A DNA stretch of 64,000 bases from NCBI RefSeq assembly GCF_001945665.1, contig NZ_CP015780.1, forward strand, positions 620,001 to 684,000, given 5' to 3'. Below, in pieces: positions 40,432-49,289 of the stretch. Position numbers and translations under genes: made by a program. Under the pieces are notes generated by a model. It was not told where the DNA came from, made no database searches, and saw nothing but the letters and a program-made list of their open reading frames with translations. Every line of letters begins with the position of its first letter. The stretch's first letter is position 1. Origin of the DNA: Borreliella mayonii (GTDB lineage Bacteria > Spirochaetota > Spirochaetia > Borreliales > Borreliaceae).

Positions 40432-42282
40432 ATATTCTTTTTTAAAAATTCCTATTAAAATAGCTGTTATAATAGATCCTACTAGGATAGATGTTATCCA
40501 TATTAATGGGTTTACTACTATTGGTAGAATAAATATCCCGCCATGTGGTGCTATAACCTCTACTTTGAAAAGCGCAGAAATAAATCCTCCTACAGATGAG
40601 CCTAATATGCATGCGGGAATTACCCTTAAAGGATCTGATGCTGCAAATGGAATTACTCCTTCTGTAATAAAGCATGCTCCCAAAAAATAACAAACTTTTC
40701 CGGATTCTCTTTCTTCTTTTGAGAATCTGTTTTTAAATAAACTTGTGGCAAGAGCAATTCCTATAGGAGGCGCCATTCCTCCTGACATTATGCTTGCATG
40801 AGGAATATAATTTTTTGCAGTTATCATTGCAATTCCAAATGCGTATGCAGCTTTATTTACAGGGCCTCCCATATCTATTGCCATCATTCCTCCTAGCAAG
40901 GCTCCAAGTATTGCCATATTAGTTCCGCTAAGTTGATTGAGCATGCTCGTTATTGATTCATTAATAGCAGATATTGGACTAAGCATTGTATATATTAAAA
41001 TTCCTGAAATTATAACTGATAAAAAAGGATAAGTTAATACTGGATTTATTCCTCTTAAATTGCTAGGAATGATTTTGTCAGATATTTTTTTTACAGCTAG
41101 TGTAACGTAGCCTGAAATAAATCCTGCTAAGATGCCTCCTAAAAATCCTGCATTTCCATTGCTCATCATTAATCCTGTAATCATTCCAGGCGCAAGTCCT
41201 GGTCTTTCTGCTATGCTAAATGAAATATAGCCAGCAAGTATTGGGATCATTAAAGCAAATGCGCTTCCGCCGCCGATTTGCATCAGAATATCTGCTATTT
41301 TATTGTAGCTTGGATCGTTTATGTCAAATGCTTTTATTCCAAACATGAATGATATTGCTATTATTATTCCTCCTGAGACTACAAATGGAAGCATAAATGA
41401 GACCCCATTCATTAGATGTTTATAAATTCCCGTTTTTTTGTTTTGTTTTTGGAGAGTTTCAGCGGTTGTGTTTGTATTACTTTTGTAAATTTGAGCTTCG
41501 TTTTTAAGAATTGTTTGGATAAGCTCTTTTGCTTTGTGTATGCCGTCTTTTACTCCCACTTCGATTAAAGGTTTTCCTATAAATCTTTCTTTATCGATAG
41601 TTTTGCCAGATGCAATAATGACTCCCTTTGCTTTTTTTATTTCTTCTTCTGTTATTGGGTTTTCGGTTCCACTAGATCCATTTGTTTCTACTTTTATGTT
41701 TATATTTAATTCCAAAGCTGCTTTTTTAAGACTTTCTGCTGCCATATAGGTGTGAGCTATTCCCACAGGACATGCCGTTACGGCAAGAATGAAATCTTTT
41801 TTTGTATTTAAATTATTAAATTCATTCATATTGTCATTACTCATAATTATTTCTAAAAATCTATCTTCATTATTTGTGCTCATAAGCTCATGTCTTAATA
41901 AGTTATTGCTAAAAGTATTACTTAGGTATGATATAGCCTTTATGTGTGCATTGCTTGGGGTTTTTTCGGGAAGAGCCATCATGAAAAACAGTTTTGAAAG
42001 TTTTTGATCAGAAGAGTTGAAGTCAAATCCATTACCAGTAACTCTTAAAATAGCAATTCCGTGTTTTTTTATGAAGTTACCTTTTGCATGAGGCATGGCT
42101 ATATGCTCTTCAATGCCTGTTCCGTTAATTTCTTCTCTTTTTTCAATTTCTTTTATAAATGCTTCCATGTCATTTAAGTATCCATTTTCATTGAACATAC
42201 TAGCCATTTTTCTAATTACATCTTCTTTGCTAGTTGCATTGTAATTTAAAACAATCAAGTTTTTTGAAAATAAATTTTGCAT
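40414..42282 (-). CDS. fruA: Fructose-family PTS transporter, EIIABC
   Basis: Imports and phosphorylates a sugar (fructose to fructose 1-phosphate in the family). 622 residues from the ATG at 42282, which AAGGTG supports better than the upstream GTG at 42291. Order: EIIA (1-150) with phospho-His65 in EEHIAMPHAKG; EIIB (about 163-260) with phospho-Cys171 in VTACPVGIAHT; EIIC (about 290-620) with about 9-10 membrane helices. It is divergent from fruK by 89 bases, so kinase and importer probably share control. Confidence 0.93.
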   Translation of the reverse strand: MQNLFSKNLIVLNYNATSKEDVIRKMASMFNENGYLNDMEAFIKEIEKREEINGTGIEEHIAMPHAKGNFIKKHGIAILRVTGNGFDFNSSDQKLSKLFFMMALPEKTPSNAHIKAISYLSNTFSNNLLRHELMSTNNEDRFLEIIMSNDNMNEFNNLNTKKDFILAVTACPVGIAHTYMAAESLKKAALELNINIKVETNGSSGTENPITEEEIKKAKGVIIASGKTIDKERFIGKPLIEVGVKDGIHKAKELIQTILKNEAQIYKSNTNTTAETLQKQNKKTGIYKHLMNGVSFMLPFVVSGGIIIAISFMFGIKAFDINDPSYNKIADILMQIGGGSAFALMIPILAGYISFSIAERPGLAPGMITGLMMSNGNAGFLGGILAGFISGYVTLAVKKISDKIIPSNLRGINPVLTYPFLSVIISGILIYTMLSPISAINESITSMLNQLSGTNMAILGALLGGMMAIDMGGPVNKAAYAFGIAMITAKNYIPHASIMSGGMAPPIGIALATSLFKNRFSKEERESGKVCYFLGACFITEGVIPFAASDPLRVIPACILGSSVGGFISALFKVEVIAPHGGIFILPIVVNPLIWITSILVGSIITAILIGIFKKEYKNIND

Positions 42283-42371
42283 AATAATCACCTTTATATA
42301 TTATATAGTGTATATACATTTATTAAATTTTACATTTATTTAATTAATTTTATCAATCAAAGGAGATTGTC

Positions 42372-43295
42372 TTGATATATACTTTAACACTTAATCCTTC
42401 TGTGGATTATAAAATAGTTTTAAAAGAATTTCAGGAAGGAAATCTTAGTTATACTATAAATAACAATTTTTTTGCTGGCGGTAAGGGAATAAATGTAAGC
42501 ACTGTTCTTAAAAATTTTGGAAAGCCCAGCACAGCTTTAGGATTTTTGGGAGGCTTTACGGGTGATTATATAAGATTTTCTCTTGATTCTAAGGGCATAA
42601 AAAACGATTTTATTAAAATAAAACATAATACAAGATTAAATATTAAAATGATAGCAAAGGGCAAAGAAACAGAAATTAATGCCAATTCTCCAGATATTTC
42701 TGAGAATGAATTTGAACTTTTGAAAGATAGGCTTAAAAGTTTAGCAAATAATAGTATATTGGTGATGTCTGGAAGTGTTCCTACAGCTCTTAGTAAGAAT
42801 GCATACAATGAAATAGTTAATAGCATCTCTAATGATGTTAAGCTTATTATTGATACTAGTGGCAAACCTTTACAAAAAATTCTTAGATTAAATCCCTTTT
42901 TAATAAAGCCCAATATTTATGAACTTCAGGATCTTTTTAATGCTAAATTTAATTCTATAGAAGAATTAATTAAAATCGGGAAAAATCTTGTAGAAAGTGG
43001 GGTTCAAAACATTATAATTTCCATGGGAATCGACGGAGCTATTTTTATTGGCAGTAAAAATATTGCTTTTAGGGCTTTTGTTCCAAAGATTAATTCTGTT
43101 AGCACTATTGGAGCAGGAGACTCTGTGATTGCAGGATTTGTGTATGCTTTTGATAATGGAAGTACTTTGGAAGATTCATTTAAATTTGGTGTTGCAGCCG
43201 GTACAGCTACGGCATTAAAAGGTAATCTTTGCGAATTTCAAGATGTTAAAAAGATGCTTTGTGATATTAGGGTTGAGAGGATTTGTATTTCTTGA
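42372..43295 (+). CDS. fruK: 1-phosphofructokinase (PfkB family)
   Basis: Phosphorylates fructose 1-phosphate to fructose 1,6-bisphosphate, feeding the PTS product into glycolysis. 307 residues: NPSVDY at the start, GGKGINVSTVL (about 37-47), and the PfkB signature with catalytic Asp in STIGAGDSVIAGF (about 245-257). Start TTG at 42372 with AAAGGAG upstream; no in-frame ATG is near. The divergent fruA supports the substrate assignment; tagatose-6-phosphate kinase is the main alternative within the family. Confidence 0.9.
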   Translation: MIYTLTLNPSVDYKIVLKEFQEGNLSYTINNNFFAGGKGINVSTVLKNFGKPSTALGFLGGFTGDYIRFSLDSKGIKNDFIKIKHNTRLNIKMIAKGKETEINANSPDISENEFELLKDRLKSLANNSILVMSGSVPTALSKNAYNEIVNSISNDVKLIIDTSGKPLQKILRLNPFLIKPNIYELQDLFNAKFNSIEELIKIGKNLVESGVQNIIISMGIDGAIFIGSKNIAFRAFVPKINSVSTIGAGDSVIAGFVYAFDNGSTLEDSFKFGVAAGTATALKGNLCEFQDVKKMLCDIRVERICIS

Positions 43296-43311
43296 TTTTT
43301 TTAAACGGATT

Positions 43312-43319
43312 GGGGGGGG
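43312..43319 (+). repeat. Run of eight G between fruK and its terminator
   Basis: Homopolymer of eight G in a region otherwise about 75% A+T, 17 bases after the fruK stop. It is non-coding. Confidence 0.9.
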
Positions 43320-43333
43320 TGATTTTGAAACTT

Positions 43334-43360
43334 TACTGTAGCTTTTTAAAAGCTACAGTA
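43334..43360. terminator. Convergent terminator between fruK and the Cys-rich small protein gene
   Basis: Perfect 12-bp stem (43334-43345 with 43349-43360), core CTGTAGC/GCTACAG with a tight 3-base loop. T and A runs on both sides allow use from both directions. Confidence 0.85.
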
Positions 43361-43370
43361 TTTAGTTTGC

Positions 43371-43685
43371 TTAAATTTTTAATTTTGATTTATATAATTT
43401 CTTTGTTGCTAGGGCTAATCCTGTAACTACTAGCAATGCAAGTATAGCCATGCTTGCAAAAAAGCCTGTTTTGTTTGTTTGAGATATTTTTGCAGCAATT
43501 TCTGTAGTTTGTTCATCGCAAATACAGTTAACATATCCGCATATTGGGCAGATCTCTTCTACTCCAAATTGGCTTAAGTTTTTATTTGGAATTACATTTT
43601 CTTTTGCTATTGCGTTGGTTTGTGCGAAAACAGATGTTGAAATCAATAGTAAAGCAGTGAAAAATAGACATTTTTGTAGATTCAT
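43371..43685 (-). CDS. Small exported protein with a CPxCG-type motif and C-terminal membrane helix
   Basis: Function unknown (order matches BB0631). 104 residues: signal peptide (1-21, ending SVFA), a short polar region with four cysteines (Cys46, 49, 54, 56 in ICPICGYVNCIC) that could bind one zinc or form disulphides, and a C-terminal membrane helix (about 74-95) followed by a basic tail. So a periplasmic Cys module is probably tethered to the inner membrane from its C-terminus. No match to a named family is evident to me. Confidence 0.75.
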   Translation of the reverse strand: MNLQKCLFFTALLLISTSVFAQTNAIAKENVIPNKNLSQFGVEEICPICGYVNCICDEQTTEIAAKISQTNKTGFFASMAILALLVVTGLALATKKLYKSKLKI

Positions 43686-43837
43686 TTTACATTCTCCTTA
43701 TAGATTTTCTTTTTTTTAATTACTTAAATTATAACTTTTAAATTAAAGATTTGTAATTTTTTTTAAAAAATTTGCTAGAGACTCAATAGATTCTCTAAGA
43801 AAAGCTGTTGACACAATAAAATGTAAAATTTATCATC

Positions 43838-43910
43838 GGGAGCGACGGGTCTCGAACCCGCGACCTCCTGCGTGACAGGCAGGCGTTCTAACCATCTGAA
43901 CTACGCCCCC
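43838..43910 (-). tRNA. tRNA-Asp (GTC)
   Basis: Acceptor GGGGGCG pairs with CGCTCCC (one G-U), discriminator G; anticodon GTC in CCTGC-CTGTCAC-GCAGG. No CCA encoded. 35 bases after the recD stop. Confidence 0.96.
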
Positions 43911-43927
43911 AAAGCCATTCTTAAAAG

Positions 43928-43956
43928 ATTATAGCGGTTTTTAATTTATTTGTCAA
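43928..43956 (-). promoter_or_regulatory. Perfect consensus promoter of tRNA-Asp
   Basis: On the minus strand TTGACA (43951-43956), 17-base spacer, TATAAT (43928-43933). The -35 box is formed by the Ile-Asp-Lys codons at the end of recD. Expected start near 43921. Confidence 0.9.
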
Positions 43957-45778
43957 TTTCGTTAAATGAGTTTAAGTGTTCTAGTATTTTTGAATCTCTT
44001 TTGCTAGATTTTTTGCTTAGCTTAATAATAGTCTCTTTGTTAGAAATTATTTCTAAGCTATCTTTGGCTCTTGTTATTGCAGTATACATAAGTTCTTTTG
44101 TCAAAAAAGGGTTATTTTCTAATATTACTTTTATATGTTTGTATTCAGATCCTTGGCTTTTGTGTATTGTTGTGGCAAAGCTGAATTCATAATTTGTTAT
44201 TAAATCTAAATTTATTTTTTTATATTTTTCATTTTTTCTTTGGAATAAAGCATAAAATTTAGAATTTTCATTAAAAATAACTCCTCGTTCTCCATTAAAT
44301 AATTTATTTTTATAGTCAGTTTTGGTTATCATTATTATTTGCCCAATAAAGCTTCCATAGGTTTTTTTTAGGTAAGTTTTTATTATTTCATTTAGTGTTT
44401 TGGTTCCAAATTTGCCAAAATTCTTTGAACTTAAAATTATATTTTCAAGTAAAGTTTCAAGTATTGTTTCGATTTTTGATTCTTTTAGTAGTTTAAGATT
44501 AAAAGTGGGTATTTTTTTATATAAATTGTTTGTATATTCTATTAGATCTTTTTTTAGGTTTATTTTTTCTATTTCTTTTAATTGAATATTTTTATTGTTA
44601 TTAATGTATTTGCAAATCAAAGCGCTATCTTCTTTGTATATTGCTTTTGAGAGCAAATTTATTTCTTTGTTGCTTCTGAAATTTTCTTTAAGATCTTCTA
44701 CATTATCGTTATTTATTTTTTTTATTCCCAAAAGACTTGAATATACATTTCCTTCATTTACTGATGGGAGTTGATTTTTATCTCCTACCATTATTAATTT
44801 AGTGGTTATTGGTGTTGCTTTTAATAGTTTTAAAAAAGTATATGCATCTACCATTGAAGCTTCGTCAATTATTATTACGTCAAAATTTAATTGATTTTCT
44901 TCGTCATATAGATTTTTTTTGTTTATAAATTTGATTCCCAATAGTTTTTGTATTGTATTGCATTCTATTTTTAAATTTTTGAATGAATAGTCAATGCTTG
45001 TTTGCAGTCTTAGAGTAGCTTTTCCTGTAGGCGCTGTAATTGCTACTAATCCTTTTTTTTTATTGTTTAATGTTTTATTAATTGCTTTTAAGATGTGGTT
45101 AATAGTTGTGGTTTTGCCTGTTCCAGGGCCTCCGCTTAATATAAAGAAGTTGCTTTTTAATGCCTTTCTAACTGATGTAATTTGCTCTTTATTTAAATTA
45201 TTGGTGTTTAAATTTGATATTATATTTTGTATTTTATTCTCATTTAATTCACTTTTATGGTTTTCTAATCTTTTTATAATTTGTTTTATTAACTCTTCTT
45301 CTTCTCTGTAGTTTTTTTGAGTATAAATGTAGATATTGTTTTCCAGAATTAGGGGAGTTGTAATTTTAAGCTTATCAAATTCCATTAGTATGTTGTTTTC
45401 CTTTAAAAGCGAAACTATATTCTTAATAGTTTCTAGATTCCCAAATGTTTCTAGCCCTTTTAGCATTTTTATTAATTTGTTGTAACCTTTATTGGTTTTT
45501 TCTAGGTTGTCTTTTGTGAATATTATTGTATTTTGAATATCTTTTGCTAATAGATTTATATCAGCTCTTATGTGGCCTTTATCAAAGTAGTTAAATAAAA
45601 ATATTAAAAATATTACAATATTTTCATTGTTTGTGAACTTTGCAAGTGTTTGCGCTTTATAGCAATTTTTTTTATTGATATTTAAAAGTTCAATTATTTC
45701 ATAAAGTTTAAGTTCAGGGGTTAAGAATTTCTTGTTTTTATCTTTTAAAAATTCTCTTAATACTAAAAAATCTCTCAT
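43946..45778 (-). CDS. recD: Exodeoxyribonuclease V alpha subunit RecD
   Basis: 5'-3' helicase of the RecBCD complex for double-strand break repair. 610 residues: Walker A GGPGTGKTTT (about 215-224), Walker B VIIIDEASMVD, MVGDKNQLPSV, and the C-terminal HKSQGSEY and TAITRAKDSLEI helicase motifs. It starts 4 bases inside the end of recB (ATGA type), so the two are translationally coupled. Last gene of the pncB-recC-recB-recD run. Confidence 0.94.
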   Translation of the reverse strand: MRDFLVLREFLKDKNKKFLTPELKLYEIIELLNINKKNCYKAQTLAKFTNNENIVIFLIFLFNYFDKGHIRADINLLAKDIQNTIIFTKDNLEKTNKGYNKLIKMLKGLETFGNLETIKNIVSLLKENNILMEFDKLKITTPLILENNIYIYTQKNYREEEELIKQIIKRLENHKSELNENKIQNIISNLNTNNLNKEQITSVRKALKSNFFILSGGPGTGKTTTINHILKAINKTLNNKKKGLVAITAPTGKATLRLQTSIDYSFKNLKIECNTIQKLLGIKFINKKNLYDEENQLNFDVIIIDEASMVDAYTFLKLLKATPITTKLIMVGDKNQLPSVNEGNVYSSLLGIKKINNDNVEDLKENFRSNKEINLLSKAIYKEDSALICKYINNNKNIQLKEIEKINLKKDLIEYTNNLYKKIPTFNLKLLKESKIETILETLLENIILSSKNFGKFGTKTLNEIIKTYLKKTYGSFIGQIIMITKTDYKNKLFNGERGVIFNENSKFYALFQRKNEKYKKINLDLITNYEFSFATTIHKSQGSEYKHIKVILENNPFLTKELMYTAITRAKDSLEIISNKETIIKLSKKSSKRDSKILEHLNSFNEIDK

Positions 45779-48700
45779 AAGTGTCTTTTAATGCTTAATT
45801 CTAAGATGATTTTATCTAAATCCACGTCGTTAAATTTTGGAAGATTAAAATAAATGCCATTTTCAAATTTTGACTTTATGCATTCAATATTGTCTTTAAA
45901 TGCTCTTGTAAAAAGATATATTATTCCACCAAATTTTTGATTATATTCTCTTTTGTTTTTAAATAATATTTTTTTTATTCCAAGAGCATATATTTTATAT
46001 TGCAAATCATAATATTCCTTTTTTATTGTATTTTCTAAATTTGTTATATTATAATCATCCTTATTTTTTCCAAGATAGTTTGTTTTGTAATCTAGGATAT
46101 ATATTTTATTATTAGCTTTAAATATGAGATCTACTATTCCTTTTAAATATCCATCATTTAGTTTTATATGAAGATCTTCAAAGTGTTTGTCAAAAAGATG
46201 TTTTTGTTTTTGAAATTCAGGATTTATTTTTATTAAAAATTCCATTTCTTTTTGTAATTCTTCAATATCACACAGACGAGTATTAATTGCTCCTATATTA
46301 TAAGTTAGTATGTTATAAATCATTTTAGTTAATGAATTTCGTATTTCTGTTGTATTGAGATTTGAGTTGATTTTTTGTATTTGTTTTTCAATAATTTCAA
46401 TGTTAATTTTTTTAAAATTATCAAATGTATCTTTTGCTGTGCTAAAGATTATTTCTTCCATTGCGGCATGTAAAATGTTTCCGCTATCTTTTCCTTTAGG
46501 CAGAATCTCTTCTAGTCCTGGGTCGTAATCAAGATCTGTTTCTTTTTCGTAATTAATATTTTTAAAATCATAGTTTTCGTAAAATGCCTTATTATGAGCT
46601 TGTGCTGTTAAGCTTGAAAAGCTAGACGTATATTCTTTTTTAAACATGTTTTTAATTATTGGTTTTGGTGGAATTAATTTTGTATTTACATTTGTATTGT
46701 CTTTTTTTTTATTGAATCTCTTTTGGCCAATAAATTCATTTATGTTAAAGTCATGTTTGATATCATCAATAGTAAAAATTTTTGCTATTTCTAATAATTT
46801 GCTAGTTATGCTATTTATTTTTGTAATAAAAAGAGCAAATTTAGCTCTTGTTGCTCCCACATAAAATATATTCTTTTCTTCGCTTAGTATTTTTAGTCTT
46901 GCATATTTTTTATTTTCTTCCAATTTAAAAAAATCATATTCAATGTTTCCATCTTGATAAAATTTGTAAAATTGATTTTTTTTTGAAAGAAAACTGCTAT
47001 TTTCTATTGGAGTTGTATTGATTAAGAATACAATATTCATGCTAAGCCCTTTTGATTTGTGTATTGTCATGAGCTCTATAGATTCATTATCATTATTTAT
47101 ATTATTGGTTTTTTCTTCTATTTCTTCAGACTCTTCGTTTATTATTAGACTTTCTAAGGCAGAGATTAAAGATAGTATATTTTGTTCTTTATGATATATT
47201 TTGGAGATGATCTCAAGTGTTGTTTCATAGGTTTTTAAATTTTCAAGCTTGCCTTCTTTAATCAGAAGGCCTTTGTAATTTATTTTATTTTTTGCCCACT
47301 CAATAATTTTTTGATCTTTGGTGTCATTTGCAATTTTGATCCATAAGTTTTTTTCAAATAAGATTTTGTTAATTGCATTTATTAATGTTATTTCATTTTT
47401 TTCAAGCAAAACTGTTATATTTTCAATAAATTCTTCTATAAGCTGAATTTTGTCTTGTTTTATTAAAATTCTTTGCAAATTCCACGGTACATTTAATATT
47501 TTACTGCTTAGAATATAATTTAAGGTTTTAAAACTTTGTTTTCGGTCTAAGCATTTAATAATATAGAAAATTTCGATAAATTCTTTAGTGTTTAATAATT
47601 TTTCTTGAGTTTTATTTGTTTGGATTTGCTCTTTTTTTAATGCTTTGTCTATTAAATTGATTTCATTTTTTCCTCTGCAAAGTACTTTAATGTCTTGCAT
47701 TTTAATATTTCTAATTTTATTGTTCTCAGCAATTTTTCCATATGCAAGCAAATATTTTATTGTTAATGCTGTTTTTTGGTAAATATCTTCTTCGTTTTCT
47801 GTATTTGTGGTTATTATATTGATTCCTTCTATTTCTTGTCCGTTGATGAAAATTTTATTATTGTCGTTTTGTTGATTTGGAAGTGAATTGGTAAATTCAA
47901 TTTTTTCAATTTCATCGGTTATTGCATTATTGTATATATTATTAAAAATTTTATTTAAAGGTCTGATGAGTTTTTTACTTGACCTGTGATTTATTTTTAG
48001 TATAATTCTAGCGTCTGTGTTAATTTTATTTTTTATTTCTTTATTGTAAAATGAAATATCTGCTTTTCTAAAGGAATATATTATTTGTTTAGGGTCACCT
48101 ATGAATATCAATTTTATTCCTGCTGTTTTTAATATTTTAAATATCTCGATTTGAGTTAAGCTTAAATCTTGTGCCTCATCGATTAAAATAATTTTGTATC
48201 GATTTTTGATTGCATTTAGAAGCTTTTTGTCTTCTGATTTTAAGTAATTTTTTAAATTTGAAATTATGTAATTTTGATCTATTATGTTTGTTGATTTAAT
48301 AGTTTTCTCTAGTTCTTTTTCTATATACTTTAGTATTTTGTATTCAACTTTTAAAATAACATATTGCTTTAAATTGTTTCTATTTTTATTTCTATTGTCT
48401 TCTGTTTTATATTTTTCATGTTTAATATTAATTCCTAGGCAGATTAAATCATTTTTAATCTTAAGTTCTTGAGGCAATAATTTGGCATTTTTTTTAGTTT
48501 CTTTTTCTATTAGAGTTGAAAAAAATTTATTTTTTAATAATGTTTCTGCTATTTTGAATATGTCGTTTTCTTTAGAGTATTCTATTTCAAGTTTACCAGT
48601 TTGAATATGTTTATTATAAAAACTTAATATTTCATCTTTTGTCATTTTGTTTAAGTCTTGTATTATCTTGTTGTAATCTTTGATCAGCTCTTCTTTTTTA

Positions 48701-49284
48701 AGAAGAATGTTTTCAAATGACTTTTGGGTTTTAAGCCAATCTCCAAGTTCTTGAGTTGTATCTCTTTCGTAAGCTTTTTTTATTTTTAAAACAATTTCTT
48801 CTGTTTTTTTAACATCAGATTTAAATACGTTAAGTTCATAGTCTTTAATATCAAGAGTTTGAATCAAGCTATCTGATTTTCTTAAAAAGTCATAAACTAT
48901 TTCATCTATTTCTTTTGAAAATTTTTCTTTAGGGTTGTATTTGGAATAATTTTCTGTTTCAATTTGAAAATTATTTAAGGCATGTAATGCAAATTTATTG
49001 ATTGTTGATATAAAGAGTTTTTTTGATTGCTCATAAGCTTCTTTTAAAATTTCATTTGTTTTTGAGTTAAAATAAGAATTTTCTATTGATTTTAGTATTC
49101 TTGTGTGCATTTCTTCTGTAGCTTTTTTTGTAAAAGTTAATACTAAGATTTCATTTATGGAATATAGTTTGGTTTTTATTAAATTTATAACCATATTTTC
49201 AAGTATATGGGTTTTGCCGGTGCCTGCTGATGCTTCTATTAATATTGTTGCGTTATTTTGAATTTTTTCTAAGATTTTGTCCAT
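45775..49284 (-). CDS. recB: Exodeoxyribonuclease V beta subunit RecB
   Basis: 3'-5' helicase and the nuclease of RecBCD; loads RecA after Chi. 1169 residues, close to the usual 1180: Walker A EASAGTGKT (17-25), TFTKKATEEM, IDEAQDLS, GDPKQIIYSFRKADI, TIHKSKGLSMNIVF, GATRAKFALFI; C-terminal nuclease domain (about 960-1169) with GNILHAAMEE and the metal/catalytic motif ILDYKTNY (about 1055-1065). All catalytic residues are intact. No clear ribosome site; the ATG is 5 bases after the recC stop. Confidence 0.95.
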   Translation of the reverse strand: MDKILEKIQNNATILIEASAGTGKTHILENMVINLIKTKLYSINEILVLTFTKKATEEMHTRILKSIENSYFNSKTNEILKEAYEQSKKLFISTINKFALHALNNFQIETENYSKYNPKEKFSKEIDEIVYDFLRKSDSLIQTLDIKDYELNVFKSDVKKTEEIVLKIKKAYERDTTQELGDWLKTQKSFENILLKKEELIKDYNKIIQDLNKMTKDEILSFYNKHIQTGKLEIEYSKENDIFKIAETLLKNKFFSTLIEKETKKNAKLLPQELKIKNDLICLGINIKHEKYKTEDNRNKNRNNLKQYVILKVEYKILKYIEKELEKTIKSTNIIDQNYIISNLKNYLKSEDKKLLNAIKNRYKIILIDEAQDLSLTQIEIFKILKTAGIKLIFIGDPKQIIYSFRKADISFYNKEIKNKINTDARIILKINHRSSKKLIRPLNKIFNNIYNNAITDEIEKIEFTNSLPNQQNDNNKIFINGQEIEGINIITTNTENEEDIYQKTALTIKYLLAYGKIAENNKIRNIKMQDIKVLCRGKNEINLIDKALKKEQIQTNKTQEKLLNTKEFIEIFYIIKCLDRKQSFKTLNYILSSKILNVPWNLQRILIKQDKIQLIEEFIENITVLLEKNEITLINAINKILFEKNLWIKIANDTKDQKIIEWAKNKINYKGLLIKEGKLENLKTYETTLEIISKIYHKEQNILSLISALESLIINEESEEIEEKTNNINNDNESIELMTIHKSKGLSMNIVFLINTTPIENSSFLSKKNQFYKFYQDGNIEYDFFKLEENKKYARLKILSEEKNIFYVGATRAKFALFITKINSITSKLLEIAKIFTIDDIKHDFNINEFIGQKRFNKKKDNTNVNTKLIPPKPIIKNMFKKEYTSSFSSLTAQAHNKAFYENYDFKNINYEKETDLDYDPGLEEILPKGKDSGNILHAAMEEIIFSTAKDTFDNFKKINIEIIEKQIQKINSNLNTTEIRNSLTKMIYNILTYNIGAINTRLCDIEELQKEMEFLIKINPEFQKQKHLFDKHFEDLHIKLNDGYLKGIVDLIFKANNKIYILDYKTNYLGKNKDDYNITNLENTIKKEYYDLQYKIYALGIKKILFKNKREYNQKFGGIIYLFTRAFKDNIECIKSKFENGIYFNLPKFNDVDLDKIILELSIKRHL

Positions 49285-49289
49285 GAATT

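Noticed and set aside
40438-40693. Second-frame ORF of 83 codons within fruA
   Set aside because: It is an out-of-frame shadow of the membrane domain, without a start signal or any family match.
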